A stretch of 64,000 bases of DNA from Euptelea pleiosperma (Eukaryota > Streptophyta > Magnoliopsida > Ranunculales > Eupteleaceae): assembly GCA_035048495.1 (NCBI GenBank), contig CM068549.1, positions 11,022,000-11,085,999 on the forward strand, written 5' to 3'. Below are positions 13,001 to 28,000 of this stretch, in pieces. The notes beneath the pieces were generated by a model. It did not search any database. It saw nothing but the letters and a program-made list of their open reading frames with translations, and was not told the DNA's origin. Each line of letters begins with the position of its first letter. Position 1 is the first letter of the stretch. The translations under genes were made by a program, and so were the position numbers.

Positions 13001-16000
13001 AGTAGAAACCTTAATGATCGTTGAAGTGTACAAGAGCTTCTCATGCTCTATGTACTTCGATGGATTCGTTAACGCGGGTTATATAATTTCTTTTTATAAC
13101 CCAACCCATACCCGACTTTGGTCTATTCAGTTTAGACCCATTTGTTGCCTATTTTCTGACCCACCTTTTGCCCCATGATCCATATCCTCCATACTCTTTC
13201 TTCCACCCGATCAATCCCAACCCTCTACCCCTCCACATGTCTATAGGATGTTTAAATCTCCCCCCCCCCCCCCCCATGCGACTTTCCTTCGTTGTATAAG
13301 CTTCCTATTTGATCCCGAAACCCTAAATTGTTCCCCTTTTCGTGGTGTGATGCTATCTTCCTCCCTGATATTCTCCCTAATATCTCCATTTGAAATTTCT
13401 TGACCTAGAATCTCTCCCTCACCTTCCATCCCATTATTGTGTGCCACCTGTCCTTTACAACGCGAAAGTATCATTTCTGCAACGAAACTTACGGATTCAG
13501 CTTCCTCCGATGAACTGCCTCCTAACCTTGCTTCCCCGGTTAGCTTTACCGACGAAAGTTTCTCCTCCCCCTCCAACAGCATGGAGGTTAGCTTATCAGT
13601 CTTTTGTGTATGCCCCCGATTATCCTCTTCTTCGATAACTTGTAGCTTGTGAATTTCTCCCCTATCTTTCACTGAAATCGTCCTGGGTATCATATCAATG
13701 TTGCCGCCAACTAGGGCTGGCAACGGATCGGATCAAACCCGAGATCCGATCCAATCCAAAAAAAAACTTTATTTTTCGTTATCAAATCGGTACTAGATCA
13801 CAGATTGTCGATCCGATCTCTTATCGGATCGGTACCAGATCGACCTTGTTCCGATCCGATATAGAACCGAAATATATTCTAAATATATAATGTATATTAT
13901 AGAGAAATAATGTACCGGATCGACCTTGGTCAAGTTGACAACTAATTAATATTTACATTATGCACTATTTCCTAATTCCTATAAGTTGACAAAATGAATC
14001 TTTCCCGAGGTTTGGTAATTATTACTTAAATTGATTCTTAAATATTTATAATTTCCTTTTTTTTTCTAGCTATTCTATGTTTTTTCGTCCTTTAGACTTC
14101 TTCAGTTTTTCTTGTATGTCCTTTAGACTTCTTCAAATCTTCTTCTCTTGGTCTGTGTTTCTTCTTCAATTCTTCTTCATCAGTTTTTTTTTGTCATTTT
14201 GTTGCTTTAGATCATTAGAGCCTTGGAGGAGACTGAGGAATGGAGGCCGGTGCTAGTGGTAGACAACAGTATGTACTCTATCTTGTACTAAAGAATGTGT
14301 AATCTCATTCTCATCTATTGGTACACCCTCGGCTGTGAGAAGCTATCAGATAAGTCTGGGTGCCTTCTCTTTAAAAGCATCCATGTAGTTTCTGATTTCC
14401 TTTTTCTTTTCCACATGAAAATGCTCATCCGGCTATGATAAGCCATGCTGCTTGAGATAACTTAAGAGAGTTACAAACCAAACCAAACCCATTCAATAGA
14501 AATATTTACAGTTACATAGCAGTAGCACTTTCACCACAATCATCTAGTAGTTTGTCTACAGTTCCTCTCTTTTTTTTTTTGCAAATGTATAGCTCATCGG
14601 ATCGAATCGGATCGGACCCGAAACTGATTCAATCATATCGGATCGGTTCCGGAATTGTATTTTATTGAACCGATCGGGTCCGGATCGATTGGAACTCTTA
14701 TCGGATTGGTACCAAATCAATACCAATCCGACTCGAACCCAATCCATTGCCAGCCCTACCGCCAACCCTCAAATGGATTTGTTTCAAATCCTCTCCTGAT
14801 ACAGATGACTGATCTACCTCCTTCAGTCCTCCCGACAGACGACCGATAGACTCGAAAAAATTGTGGTTCCACAAGTGGAATGGTAGTCCCCGAACCAATA
14901 TCCATTTCGAATCAGATGCAGTCTTCAAATGTACAGCGTTCATTGTTGGCCTCTACTTTTTTTTTTGATAACGCAGGTATCCCCACACACATTGGTGATG
15001 GGACTAGTCCTACGGTTGTGCGCGTTTACCCAAGCCTTCCCGTACACACAACACGGTTTACGGAGTATCCCACTCTGTTCGAAATCAGATCGCTTAAGAA
15101 CTTAAATGCTCCAGAGTTCTTTACAATGAAGACTCTCTTCCTCCCCCCCACATGGAATGAGATTAAATAGCTCCAATTCTCCAGCTATCCATGTAAGAGC
15201 CACTACAATGTCCTCCCAAGGCGTGATTTCATCAGAAGATTCGCATACCAAGGCTTGACTCCATTTCCCGTATTGAACAAGTCGTCGGCATACCAAGCAT
15301 TAATATCATAATCGATAATTTCTCTGGATACTTGAATACCTTCCATGACTTTGATGAGGACATCACATCCTTACCTAGAGTATACCAGCGGAGGAGGAAA
15401 ACTGGGCCCATACCCATGTCTTTGTATTTTGATGACTATGTGGGCCCCTGTTTTAGTTCTCCTTGATTTATGGGAGCGGAAGACCCCACGTGCATATGCA
15501 TCATGAAGACTTCACATTGGAAAGATGCATGTGGGCAACGTATGGAGCTTGTAGAAAGTTTTTATTAGTTTTCTAGGCTTATTTTGATATTTTTTAGAGT
15601 TTTAGGTGTCTTTGCAACTAGCCCATAGTTAGGGGGCTCATTGTAATTTTGGTTAGTTACTTTAAGTTGCTGTATTTTTTATAGCCATTAGATTAAATAG
15701 ATGGCTGAGATTAGATTAGGGAGTTTTGAGTTATTAAATAAACTCTTTTAGTTGTAATCTTTGATCAATGATGAATTATATTGACTTTTGTTATTTAGAA
15801 ATCTCTTGTGGATTGTTCTCTTCTTCCTTAGTGCGAATCCAAGCTACTCGGTGTGAATCCGAAAAGTATTATCTTTATCTTTATCTCTTCTCTCTTATTC
15901 TCTTCTCTTTCTCCATCTTTATTTTCTTTTTTTCTTTTCTTTGGATCAAATTTGACCTAAAAAACCCAACCATACATCTTTTATCCCGAAACCCTAACCA

Positions 16001-19000
16001 TTGATCATAACTATGAATAGTGTCACGTGAATAGTGCCGTGTGAATAGTAACGTGAATAGTAACCTTCCTCCACAATTCTCCTTATGGCACTCTAAACCC
16101 TCCCAAAACCCTCACCACAACCCCCAAATACTCCTAGATCCCTGCGGTAACCATAGAAACCCCTAATCTCTTCTCAAACCCTAATTTTCCATGGTTTTCC
16201 TTTTTCTCCCAAAACCCGGCTAAAATCTGATACTTGTCAAAAAGCCTCGAAACTTGCCAGAAACCTTCCCGAACTTCAAATAACTTATAATATCTTGGAA
16301 AAGGAAATTAAAGTGAACCTACAAGTGTTGGTTGAACCCTAGCTAGTAGAAGTCCTTACTTCCATTCGGGTCGCTCAATGAATAATTGAGGGTTTTTCAC
16401 TGCTTGGTTGTGAGATCTAGCATTTGAAATAATCAGTTAATTATTTGCTAGCATATCTACATATTTGTGGTAATTGTTAGAGTAGTTTTATATTTTCTTA
16501 TTACTTGTGGTAATTTATTTCTGATCTTTGCACCTCATATAGGCTAGTTCTCATCATCCTGCATTAGACTTCCTTTGCATTTGAGTGCCTCCCACACCAA
16601 GTTTGTCATTATTTAGGAACGAAGCCAAACTATTCTCTAACGATCCCCATCCCCTGAACTCGTAACCCTCCAGGAAGCATATATTTTTGTTCCGGCCTGA
16701 ATAAATTATCTCGGAGAACCTGATGAAACTGCCTCCCTTATTATGTTTCTCTTCTACAAAGAAAAAACTCCCATTTGCTACTAATTTCATCCGTATAGGT
16801 TTGAGAGATTTAGCCTTAATGATCTCTCGAAATACCCCTACAAGCCAATGCCCGACTTCCCCAGACATTCCACCTCCTCTAGCCATTTCCGACCTACTTC
16901 TCTGATGCGTAGGTAGGGTCTTCCTTCTTTCCACAATCTTTCGAATAGGAAATCCTTCCCTTCCACTACTAATTTCATGGCGTCGCATATGCTGGTATCT
17001 GTTGCTACTTAGTGACCTACTCTCTCAACTTTGTGGCTTGTTTCCTGATTGCTTCCATTATATTATACTATTTATTTTAATTTCATGAATTGAGAAAAAT
17101 AATGAAATACTTTGTCATTTGAATTTATTTAATTATTATGAATTTGATATTAAATTAAATTGTGGTCACCTAGGCAATGCCTAGGTGAGACCTAGGCACT
17201 AAGGCAACTAAAGAAACCCTATACTTCACCTCACACCTAGCGCTTTTGACTACACTGTTGAGAGGAGGGTGGCAAATATTTACTATCAGTTAGACTAAAT
17301 CGTTGAGGTTAGTTCCATCTTTTCTCGCACATATAATTTTCAATCCAACCATAATTTTGTTAGAACAAGCTAGGAGAAAATTTAAATTTCTGCTTTGACA
17401 CCATGCTAGTCAAAGAATGTTAAGACATTGCAACCATCGTGGATTGCTCATCTTGGAGGGATGGATGAAAAACCATATTCTAAAGTATGGCCAAAGTAAA
17501 ACAAGTAAGAATACAAACTGAACATGGGAAAAGGGCAAAGAAGTCATTAAAGAAGACATTAAAAAGTCAAACAAGTCCCCAACGAGTCATTGAGCCACTG
17601 AGTTAATCCATAACATGGAAATCTTGAAAAAAAATTGGATCATTAGAGCTTCAAAACATGGTCAAGCTCTATAGCCTTAAATGTTTGAGAGGTTTAGTTG
17701 TAGATTGCAACTTGGGTAGCACCGAAACTGAACTGAAATCAATAAGACTGCCAAATTTAATACAACTGGACCAAGTGTTTGTGAATTATATGCTGTTGCA
17801 GATTCGCCAAATCCTATCTTCTGTAGTACCAATAAAAACCAAGTCAACTCAGTCAAGTTGTACTGAATCAGTTGTCTTTTAGGCAATTCAAAGGACTCGT
17901 GGTAGTCTTAAACCCAATCGATGAGTTTGACAAGTGTCAACATACAAAAGTGACGGTGAAATTAATTTCATAGTGAATAAGGTTCTGAAATAGACAAAAC
18001 CAACAAGTCCTAGGAAATACAGATCATAAATTTCCATAGGACCAAGCATACTGAAAGCCTCATTCTGCCACTTAATCTTTCTTCAAAGGACACAACATAA
18101 CAACCAGAAGTAAACTAGAAGATCCCCAAAATTAATAACAACCTCAAGTGATATAGATAATTCACCGACTAGTCAAATAAAAAGCCCAAGAGCACACATG
18201 GATCCGTTACCAAACCAACTAAAGATAACCATAAAGATGAAGGCAGTATCCAAACAACCAAAATAAATGCTTATGAAGATGAAAACTTATAGGATAGGTA
18301 AACTATAGCCAATTTGAGAGCAAATAAAATAAAATAGAGCAAAAAATAAAGGAAAGAAGGCTTTGAATATGTTTAGAAATCTAAGCTGAAAGCAAAACAG
18401 AATCATAGCTACCTTCCCCAATATATTCAATTATAAAATCCCCTTTCTTAATGGCTTCAGCTGCCTCTACTCCCCATCCACAAAATTGAGTCTGGAAATA
18501 AAAATAAATCTCTCATAAAAAACGATTTAAGATCACTCCTGATTTGGGAAGGGAAATAATACACTATGAACAGAAGTAATATAATTAGGCATAAATCGCA
18601 ATTATTTGAGCAATTAATGAAGATAAAAGAAATTCTTTTCTCTTGATGAAATGCAAATCAACATAAAGGAAATTAATCTGGTCTCAAAAGATCAACTTCT
18701 TACCTTAATGACTTTAACCTTTTTCTCTTTGCGAAATGGTCTATTTGTACACATTTCTGAGCAATGACAAGCCTTTGAGCAGCTGATGGATTGAACCCTA
18801 TAAAATCATACATTCGTCCTCATTAATAAATTTTTCATAGGTTACATTCATGTCATAATCCTTCAGTAAATTCTAATACCCAAATAAATGCTTACACAGG
18901 TGCATTAGATAAATTGCATGAGCTAACTGATTAATGACAAAGTAAGTAACCCTGTCCAAAGGTTTAAGAGGGTAGGTGACGCATGAAACATTTTCTCATA

Positions 19001-22000
19001 TTGGGATAAATGAACAGAATATGTAGATGCATAAACGAAGTGGCAGAGCAAAAAAAACAAGAGATATGCTTAAGAAGTGTTATCAGTCACATATTTTATA
19101 CGTATTTAGCTGTTCTGGAAATACCCCTTGATGTGAGGGGTATACTTGTCTTTTGTAATGTCCCTTTGATATAAATAAGATTTATGGAGTCATTGTGAAA
19201 TATACAATGACATCCTTCTCTTCTCCTTCTCTCTTCTCTTCTCTTTCTCTACTCTAACCTAACCCTAATCCTAAACCTCCATTGATTTCAACTAAAAGTA
19301 CCAGTAAATATGAAGATCAATCATGTTTAGACCATATTAGACAAGAAAATTAAAACAGGAAGCAACACATACAAGAGTTTCCATCACAAATGCATAACCA
19401 AATAGTTGCCCATAGCTTCCATTGCTTGTCTACAAAATGCCCAATAATTAAGATCCATACCAGTAACCATAAATGCTCGAGTTGCCAATTTGAACATAAA
19501 TTATTTGTAAATGAAATGACTGCTTTGTTCTTAACCCTTTACAAAGTGAGCAAACAAGTGGCACACCATGTCACTAGTTGTTTAAGATTCTTATATGTTT
19601 TCTAAACTTCCTCATTAAACTCAAACCTGATATGAGCTTTTACCTTCAGCAGACCAATATCACTCATCAATCTAAACCTTGCCATCAAAATATAACTTTG
19701 GAAGAGAAAACTATATCAATTTGAAGGCTCCCACATACATTGCTAGCTGGGCAACCACATTCCTCATGAAGCACTACTATTATCATGTCCCAAAGCTATT
19801 CTGCAAGAATCACATCAATGATAGGACTGAAATGAAGACATTGCATTGGCCATGGCACCATGGAAGGGTCTTCTTTAGACTTTACGGATGGTAATAAGCT
19901 ATATTTGAGCAACTAGGGTCTCTACCCAATCCTAATCAATGACCTAAGCTGGGGCTTAATCACAACCCAACACATGTACATTCTTCCTCCTTTTATAATT
20001 CTTTCATTAGTAAAAAGAAAGGCCAAAATGTCGCAGCTCAAGTCATGACATGATTTATGTAATAACTATATGGACAAGGCATTCGTGTCCAACATAGATA
20101 CAAAGTGTCTAACACAACGCACTAGAGAAACTTGAAGCACAGACACGTCTGTTCAGATGTATCATGATGTAATATTTTAGTTGCTTAAATCAGAATTTTT
20201 TAACTAGAAATAAGGAAATATATAAAAAAGAAAAAAAAAAGAGAACATGTCCATACACCAAAGAGCTATCACATTCATAAGAGGGAAGACTTTCAAACAA
20301 TTATTGTTGTGTTAAACAACTTAAAATCTAGTTTGCGGAGGATGGAACCATGGGTCTTTTAGAAATCATTTTTAATTAAGAAAAACCATTAAAATAACCT
20401 TAAAATTTTCATGTAGTTATGTACGACCTGATAAATTACCAAGCCCAACCCCACAAGAAGCATTCTTTTCTCAGCAATGGAAACCCTAACCTCTAGGAGA
20501 CAAAAGCTACAGAAAACAATGACCTCCTTTCCAGTCATACAGGACTCACCAGAGGTACTATCAAATTAATAAAATGTTTGCTTCAATTCAGTTGAGGTGC
20601 TTAAATAAGCAACCAGATCAGTACCCCCACAAAACCAAGATAACTTAAATGAATCTTAGGCAACTCATCCAAGATTTTAAACCTTGAAAATACTATCATC
20701 AAACAGATCAAAGAAAAAAAGCAAGGTGTTAGTAATACAAAACCACTACCTGGTAGGGTACTTAGTTCTGAAATCATTATTTGGGTAGACAAAAAAAAAT
20801 TAGTTGATACTTATCTAAAGGAGGAAGATTGGTTCTGATTAATAGCTCGCTCTCGAGCTTACCCATCTACTACATGTCCATGTTTATGATGCCAAAAAAT
20901 GTTCTCCTAACCTTGGACAAGATCATGAGAGACTTCTTGTGGGATGGGAATTCTGAGAATCACAAGATTCATTTGGTAAGGTGGGATAGGGTGTGTAAGC
21001 CCAAGGATGATGGTGGTCTGGGGATTAAGCAGCTCAAACTCATGAATATGGAGCTACTGGGCAAGTGGCTATGGAGATTTGGGGAGGAGGAGTCCAGCTT
21101 GTGGAGGATTGCCATAGCGGGCAAATATGGTGTCGCCCTCTATGAGTGGCAAAGTCTTGGAGTTAGAAGTCCCTATGGCTGCAGTGTATGGAGAGGTATC
21201 CTGAAGGTGACCAAGGATTTTGTAAAAGGGGTGCGGTTCGAGGTAGGAGCCGGTGACAGGATCAATTTTTGGGAAGACATATGGTGCGGGGACAAGCCGT
21301 TAGAGGAGGATTATCCGGAGTTGTATTCCATTTCTGTGAGGAAAAGAGATTCTATCTCCGCTTGCTACAGGAACGAAGGGGAGACAGGAGGGTGGAATCT
21401 AGGCTTCAGAAGAAACTTGAATGATTGGGAGATAGAACCGCTTTCTAGCCTCATTTCAAGACTTCAGAACGTTAATTTACGACCGTTGGAGCAGGATAGA
21501 AGAGTGTGGGCCTAGACCAAAGGGGGATCCTTCACGGTGAAATCCTTGTATGCGGAGTTACAAAGATCTGAAGGAGCTGCCTTCCCTATTTCATCGGTTT
21601 GGAAATCTAAGATTCCCTCAAAAGTGGCGTTCTTTGCTTGGGAAGTGTCTACGGATAAGATCCTCACTACTTCTCACTTGATAGCTAGAGGTTTTACTTT
21701 GGTGCAATATTGCTGGATGTGCAAAACTAATGGGGAATCTATGGATCATCTTCTGTGAGACGGCTACTAAAATCTGGAATGCCTTCCTGGTGGAATTTGG
21801 GGTGAGCTGGGTCATGCCGGCTTCTCTGAGGACTCTCCTTTTTCATTGGAAATCTAAAGCGTTCTCGTCTAGGGGGAATGTGTTATGGAGAATGACCCCG
21901 CTAGCGATTATTTGGGGTATTTGGAAGGAGAGGAACCAAAGAGTCTTTGAAGGAAAGGAATTGGACTTGTACTTTATTATCCTTAACATTAAGGGGCTGA

Positions 22001-25000
22001 TGTACATATGGTCAAAGGCAGTCTTGGATTGTAGGGGCATCTTCTTTGAAGATTTTGTTTTCCGGTGGGATCGCATATGTTCTACGGAAGGACAATGATG
22101 GTGGGTTGTTTCATGGTTCTTTTTTGCCGGGGCGTTTGTTGGGACGTCTTTTTGTTTTCTTGCCAAGGTGTTGTGTAGGTCATCTCGACCTGCCTACCCA
22201 TGGCTGGCTGTATCTTTAGGCTTCGGCCCTTTTAAGTATATTTTACTTATCAAAAAAAAAAAAAAAATTAAAGATGATATTGTGCTGCATTAAAGATTGT
22301 TAACTTGAAACTTTTACTTTTAGGTTTTTCATCTTGTCGATGCCTAGAGACATTTCGACCCTTCCTGACACGAAGTGACATTCATGGGCATGTGACACAG
22401 GAGCGCCCTCCGATTTGTGAAAGGACCTTCGGTTTCGCACCGAAATAGCTTGGCTTCGCGCAACAGAGAGAATTCTTCAAAGAGATAATCAATATGAAAT
22501 TTCATTGAATAAGCCATTCCTTCAAATCAAGGATTACATCCTATTTATAAAACTCCTTGACCTAACCTACCTAATTCTAATCAAACTGAAATAAGAAAGT
22601 CCCATTACAATTCTACTAGGAAATAAAATCTCTCAAAATCTAATTCGATTACAACTCAAACTCTATCTAAAAATAGAAAAATCAAAATTTACTATAAACA
22701 GTAAAGATATTTACTATAAATAGTCAAAATTGAAAAGTCTCGGTTGTCAATCCCAGGAATACTTAGTTCTTCTGTAATATAAATCGCTGAGTTAGGAGTT
22801 CGCTGAAGACTGAAGTGTCAAAGATCAAGTGGATTTCATCAACAAATCAAAGAAGAATTAAAGCCGAAGAAAACCAACCCAAGTGTTCAAGCTCAACTGA
22901 AGACAAAGTCAAGCTCAAGCATGAAAATATAAATGATCAAAGTACATTCTCACTCAACGAACGTTCAACTATCAAGAATCTCGTGTTGCGGTTACTTGCG
23001 TACATCTAAGAGTGCATCGCGTGTTACCACCAGATAAAATTAACACTAGTTGTCAATTGGTTATTATTGGGACTGTTTGTGAAATAATCGGTCCGTTAGT
23101 CGGCGAAGAATGCGTACCACGACAACTTCGAAGCTACACTAGTGCTCGTAGAAATGGTTACAGGAATGTTTGTCACACGGAATCTTTGCTAAAACTAGAA
23201 TAAGAAATTATTCTTTACAGTTTAGAAGTTATCCTGATCAAAAAGCATAGACTTAGAAATTATTTGGGTTTTATCAGGAAGGTCTACGAAGACCGGCCGA
23301 CCGACCATTTTGAGCGTTGACCGGAGTCCACTGAATCTGACCGGTCGACTGGTCAAAAGGTGCGGTCGACCAAACCCTTCTGTACACGTTTTTCTTGTTC
23401 TGACTTGAGCGGCCTTTTGTAAATAAGGTTGTAACCTGTAGATGAAGCTTGTAGAAAGAAGAATGAAAATGTGTAATGGAGGCGGAAGGTGGAGAAGGAG
23501 ATTAGGGTTAGAAAAAGAAGTTGTGGGAAGAAGAGATAATGAATTGTTAATTCATTCTCTCTCACACACTGTATATATATACATATATATATATATATAT
23601 GATGGGGAGAAACCCTACAAAAGAGTAACACTATTTACGTGACACTATTCACGTGACACTATTCATGTGAATAGTGAAAACCCAAAAAGAGCCCCATCTG
23701 GGAAGTGGGACGCAGCCCACTTGAGACACCCCACGTGGGTGTATTACATAAACTCCAACTGTAATACCCCGAACTTTCAACTAGGGGTATTATGGTAATT
23801 TGACCCTCATAGAATAATTTTGACACTTTGAACTTACTTTCATTCTTAGATATCCTATATTAAGTCGTGTCAAGTTTGGTAGATTCGGACAACTTTTAAA
23901 AACTTGCTATTTTTGAAACTCACTTTTAGGGCTAATTTCCTGCTAAAAATAATGAAAAATAACTCACAGGGGATTTTTCTGGACACTAGATGATATACTT
24001 GATCTAATAAGATAATAAAAATACTTTTCACCCCGGGTCCCAAAAACTTTCCAAAAATAACCTACTTACCTTATCTTAGGGTTGGAAACCCATCTCTCGA
24101 ATTTCGGGTCATTCTGAAGTCATCTTGACACTTTTCTGGGACTTTGAGCATTTTAATGAATTTTGTGTACTTAAATTATTTCATGTGATTTATGTGTGTG
24201 TGACATGTGTCAATACCTTGTTGTATGAACTTTCAAATTTTATAATATAGTTTATTTAAATTAATACATGATTGTTGTATATTATTATGTTATAATATAT
24301 AGTATTAGACCCACATGTATTATGTATATTAAATCACCACATTTTTATGAAATATGTCATAATATAATTAATAAGTATTTAAATTGTTAATATAAGTAAT
24401 TACATAAATAATTGAGCTATAATTGTAGGGTGGGCCCATAGAGCTAATTTAGAGGCCTTTTGGACTTAAAAATAACCTTAAATGAGACCCAATGGATACA
24501 TATGGGTCTTGGGCCCAATTTTAACCCATAAGTAACTTAAAATATGAGCTTTTGAGGATTGAGAAAGTCACCCCTTTGAGAGTTACAAATTTCACCTAGA
24601 ATAGAAACCCTAAAGATTACTTCCTAAACCTATTTAAGAAAACCTAAAGGCTTGGAAGCTTTCACAAACCCTAAACCACCACTCCCTTATTTCTCCAAAA
24701 AAAAAAATCTCTCATTCTCTTCCATCTTCCTCCATTGAAACACCTCCATTAAACCTCTATTAAAGAACCTTTTTAAACCTTAGAATACCCTTATCCCACC
24801 ATAAAAAAAAAAAAATCAAAACCTAGCATTCAAACCCTCTCATCAACCTCTTCAACACAGTTGGACATCAACAGCATCGGAGAACTCAAAGAAAACGTGG
24901 AGCTCTCTTTCCATCATTATTTCAAGCTTCACAATACGAATCTATTGTCTATTTAAGAGGTAGGTAACATATTTTGTTTTCTCTAAGCATGTTCATTATG

Positions 25001-28000
25001 GGTAGGAAGTGGTTGAATTATTGTTTTGAATTACTCACATGTGCTTCTATTTCTTTTTATCTGAATATTATATTGTTCTTTCCTTGCAACCCCCTTCTTG
25101 TATATTATCTTTGATTTGGAGGGAATGATAGGGGTGAAAACGTGCCGTGACCATGCACTAATGGAAACTACGGATAGTTCTCATTAGTGGATCAATCATG
25201 AGAACACCTCTAGGTGAAAACGTTTTTAGCCTTAACCCTCCTCTCGTTATAGTTATTTTGACATTGATTTACACTACGCTTATCATGTTCATTGAGGGTC
25301 TATATGAGAGGAAGTTCATTATTTTTGTCGTTAAGCAAGAAGGGCTAGAAAACCCTAAGGTGAAAGACCCCAAACAATCCTGCAGATGAGCCATAAGGCT
25401 GCTCCCAGCGAGGGAAGGAGATGGAGACCCATTAGTGGTTGAGTTATTGGGATGGGATGTCATCGCACTTTGCATACCTTGTAGACTATTCGTTGTATAT
25501 TGATTGTTATGTCTTGCTTATCACATGCTTTATTCTATCATTGCTTCCTATGATTATGCTTAGTTAACATTATATGTGGATTAAGAGTGTCATGGGGTTA
25601 CCCGTTGCACTACTGAGTCCGTTGGACTCACGGTGTTTTGTGATACCGCACAAACGAGTTGGGCTTTAACCCGACAGATGACTCTTCGTGGAAAGTACTC
25701 GACGACGAGTTGTACAAGGATAGTGATCACGGCAAGCCTTTGGAGGCATTGGAGTAGTTCTAGTCCTTTAAACTCTTTATTGATAAAAACTAGTTATCTT
25801 TGATTTTGATTTCGGGCTTGTTCTGGCCTATCTTTGGGAACCTGTCCCTTTTATCTTATGGATGATGCTTGGTTATTTTATTCGATAAACATAATGAATT
25901 GACATTATGTTATTTATATGATGATAGTAGATTAGTGGTTAATAATAAAAAATCGACCCTTAATGGACCTAGACCGAGTTTTGGACTCGAGAGACTAAAA
26001 GCACTAGAAATACTATATAAAACATAACTGTAATTTCCGAACTGTAACGTATTTTCAGTAAGGTAACTGACAGAATTTGTGATTGTCACAGAAGGGCTTT
26101 TCGAAGGTCTGTTAGTTAGCTTTCCAACGATATAAACGATTTTCACAGATCCCTTTTGTACAGAAAGTTATGGCCAAAACATTGACTGTGGTACGAACCA
26201 GTCGATTCTGAACCCGAGCCAAACAGACCTAGTTTCGACCCTTTATATGGCATATTTGAACTCTAACCTCAATATGAGAGTTGTAGCCAACTCAGAGAGC
26301 TATCCAATGGGCTTCGGAACAGCCAAATCGACATCAAACGAAGAAATGGCGGCTGTTTTACTGCAGCGCTGTCCGGGTGCACTATAAGGACAGGAAAAAT
26401 AGGAGAAAAATTTATTTTCTCCGTTTGACCTAATTTTTAGTTTGAGACTTCCTCATATATAGTGGGTTAATGCCATATAGTTTAAAATTGAAAAATAATT
26501 AATTTAGTATTTTTCTCATAATTTATTCCATAATTCATTCTAGGGTCTAATTACCGAAATCTGTTTAATCACTTAGTGAATTGTGGTATTGATGACTTGT
26601 TTTGAGGATGGATCTTAGTGGTTTAGAGTCATACTTGAACCATTAAGATGCATTCATAGATCACCTCTAGGTTCGAGTATGAGGTTGATCCATGGATTTT
26701 CGGGTCGGATCTGGATACCCGGATTTGGGGCGTGACATCAACACTCCCCCTCAAGCTGGTGCGAAGATATCCACCATTGCCAGCTTGACAGTCAAGGTAT
26801 GAAGGATAGACTTGTTCACCCCCTTTGTGAGTATGTCGGCAACCTACTCATGTGTTCTCACATACGGAATACAAATCAATCCTTTTTGAAGTTTCTCTTT
26901 GATGAAGTAGCGATCAACTTCAATATGCTTGGTCCTATCATGCTGGACTGGGTTGTGAGCAATGCTGATGGCGGCTTTGTTGCCACAGTAGAGGCTCATC
27001 GGCTCTGTCACCTGGAGTCCCAGTTCCTCAAGTCTGGTCTTCAACCAAAGGAGTTCGCACACACCATGTGCCATAGAGCGAAATTCTGCCTCTGCACTGG
27101 ATCGAGCTACAACAGGCTGCTTCTTGCTTCGCCAAGAGACAAGATTTCCTAAAACGAAGGAACAGTATCCTGACGTAGACCGACGATCAGTAACTGAACC
27201 TGCCCAATCTACGTCAGTATATGCTTCCACTATAAAGTGTCCATGTCGCCCGAACAGTATTCCACGACCTGGAGAGCCCTTGAGATACCGAAGAACTCGG
27301 TGAACTGCCTCAAGATGTGATGACCGTGGTGCATGCATAAACTGACTGATAACACTAACAGAGTAAGCAATATCCGGACGGGCGTGTGCCAAGTAGATCA
27401 AACTGCCAACCAATCGTTGAAACATAGCAACATCCTCAAGGGTGTCACCCTCCTCTGAATTCAGCCGATGGTTCTGATCAATTGGAGTCTCTGTTGGTCG
27501 AGCTCCTAAATACCCAGTCTCATCCAAAAAGTCCAATACATACTTCCGTTGAGAGATGAATATGCCCTTCTGAGACCGAGCAACTTCAATTCCCAAGTAT
27601 TTCAATGGCCCCAAATCCTTTGTCTCAAGCTCCGAGGACAAGAAGGTCTTCAGCTGTTTTATCTCCTTAGGTTAGGATCATTCTCATTGATGACAATGTC
27701 ATCAACATAGACGATTAGTGCCGTGGTACTAGTCTGCTGGTGCTTCACAAACAACGTGTGATCAGCCTGACTTTGCTTGTAGCCCACTCGTCTGATCGCA
27801 CTGTTAAACCACTCGAACCATGCCCTTGTAGACTGTTTTAGCCCATACAGGGCTTTCCTTAACTTGCACACCTTGTCGTCACTTCCAGCAAGTGTCAACC
27901 TAGGTGATAGTTTCATGCACACATCTTCTGTCAGATCTCCATGCAGAAAAGCATTCTTCACATCTAGTTGATGCAATGGCCAGGACAGGTTGGCAACTAA

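Larger units (their letters stand above)
10699..16990 (-). mobile_element. L1-type LINE with hAT and other insertions, RT lost
   Basis: Reading leftward: ORF1-like pieces ([17 protein letters not shown] at 16.8 kb; [18 protein letters not shown] at 14.9 kb) and a long proline/serine-rich central part. ORF2 then starts near 11785 as [15 protein letters not shown] with an early stop, followed by the endonuclease ([39 protein letters not shown]) and its C-terminal linker ([12 protein letters not shown]), which stops dead at the Copia 1 LTR. The RT should lie beyond Copia 1, but only the LINE tail at 7190-7505 is found. Confidence 0.85.

Noticed and set aside
12640..13652. Proline/serine-rich plus-strand frames
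   Set aside because: They are antisense shadows of L1 LINE ORF1 on the minus strand.
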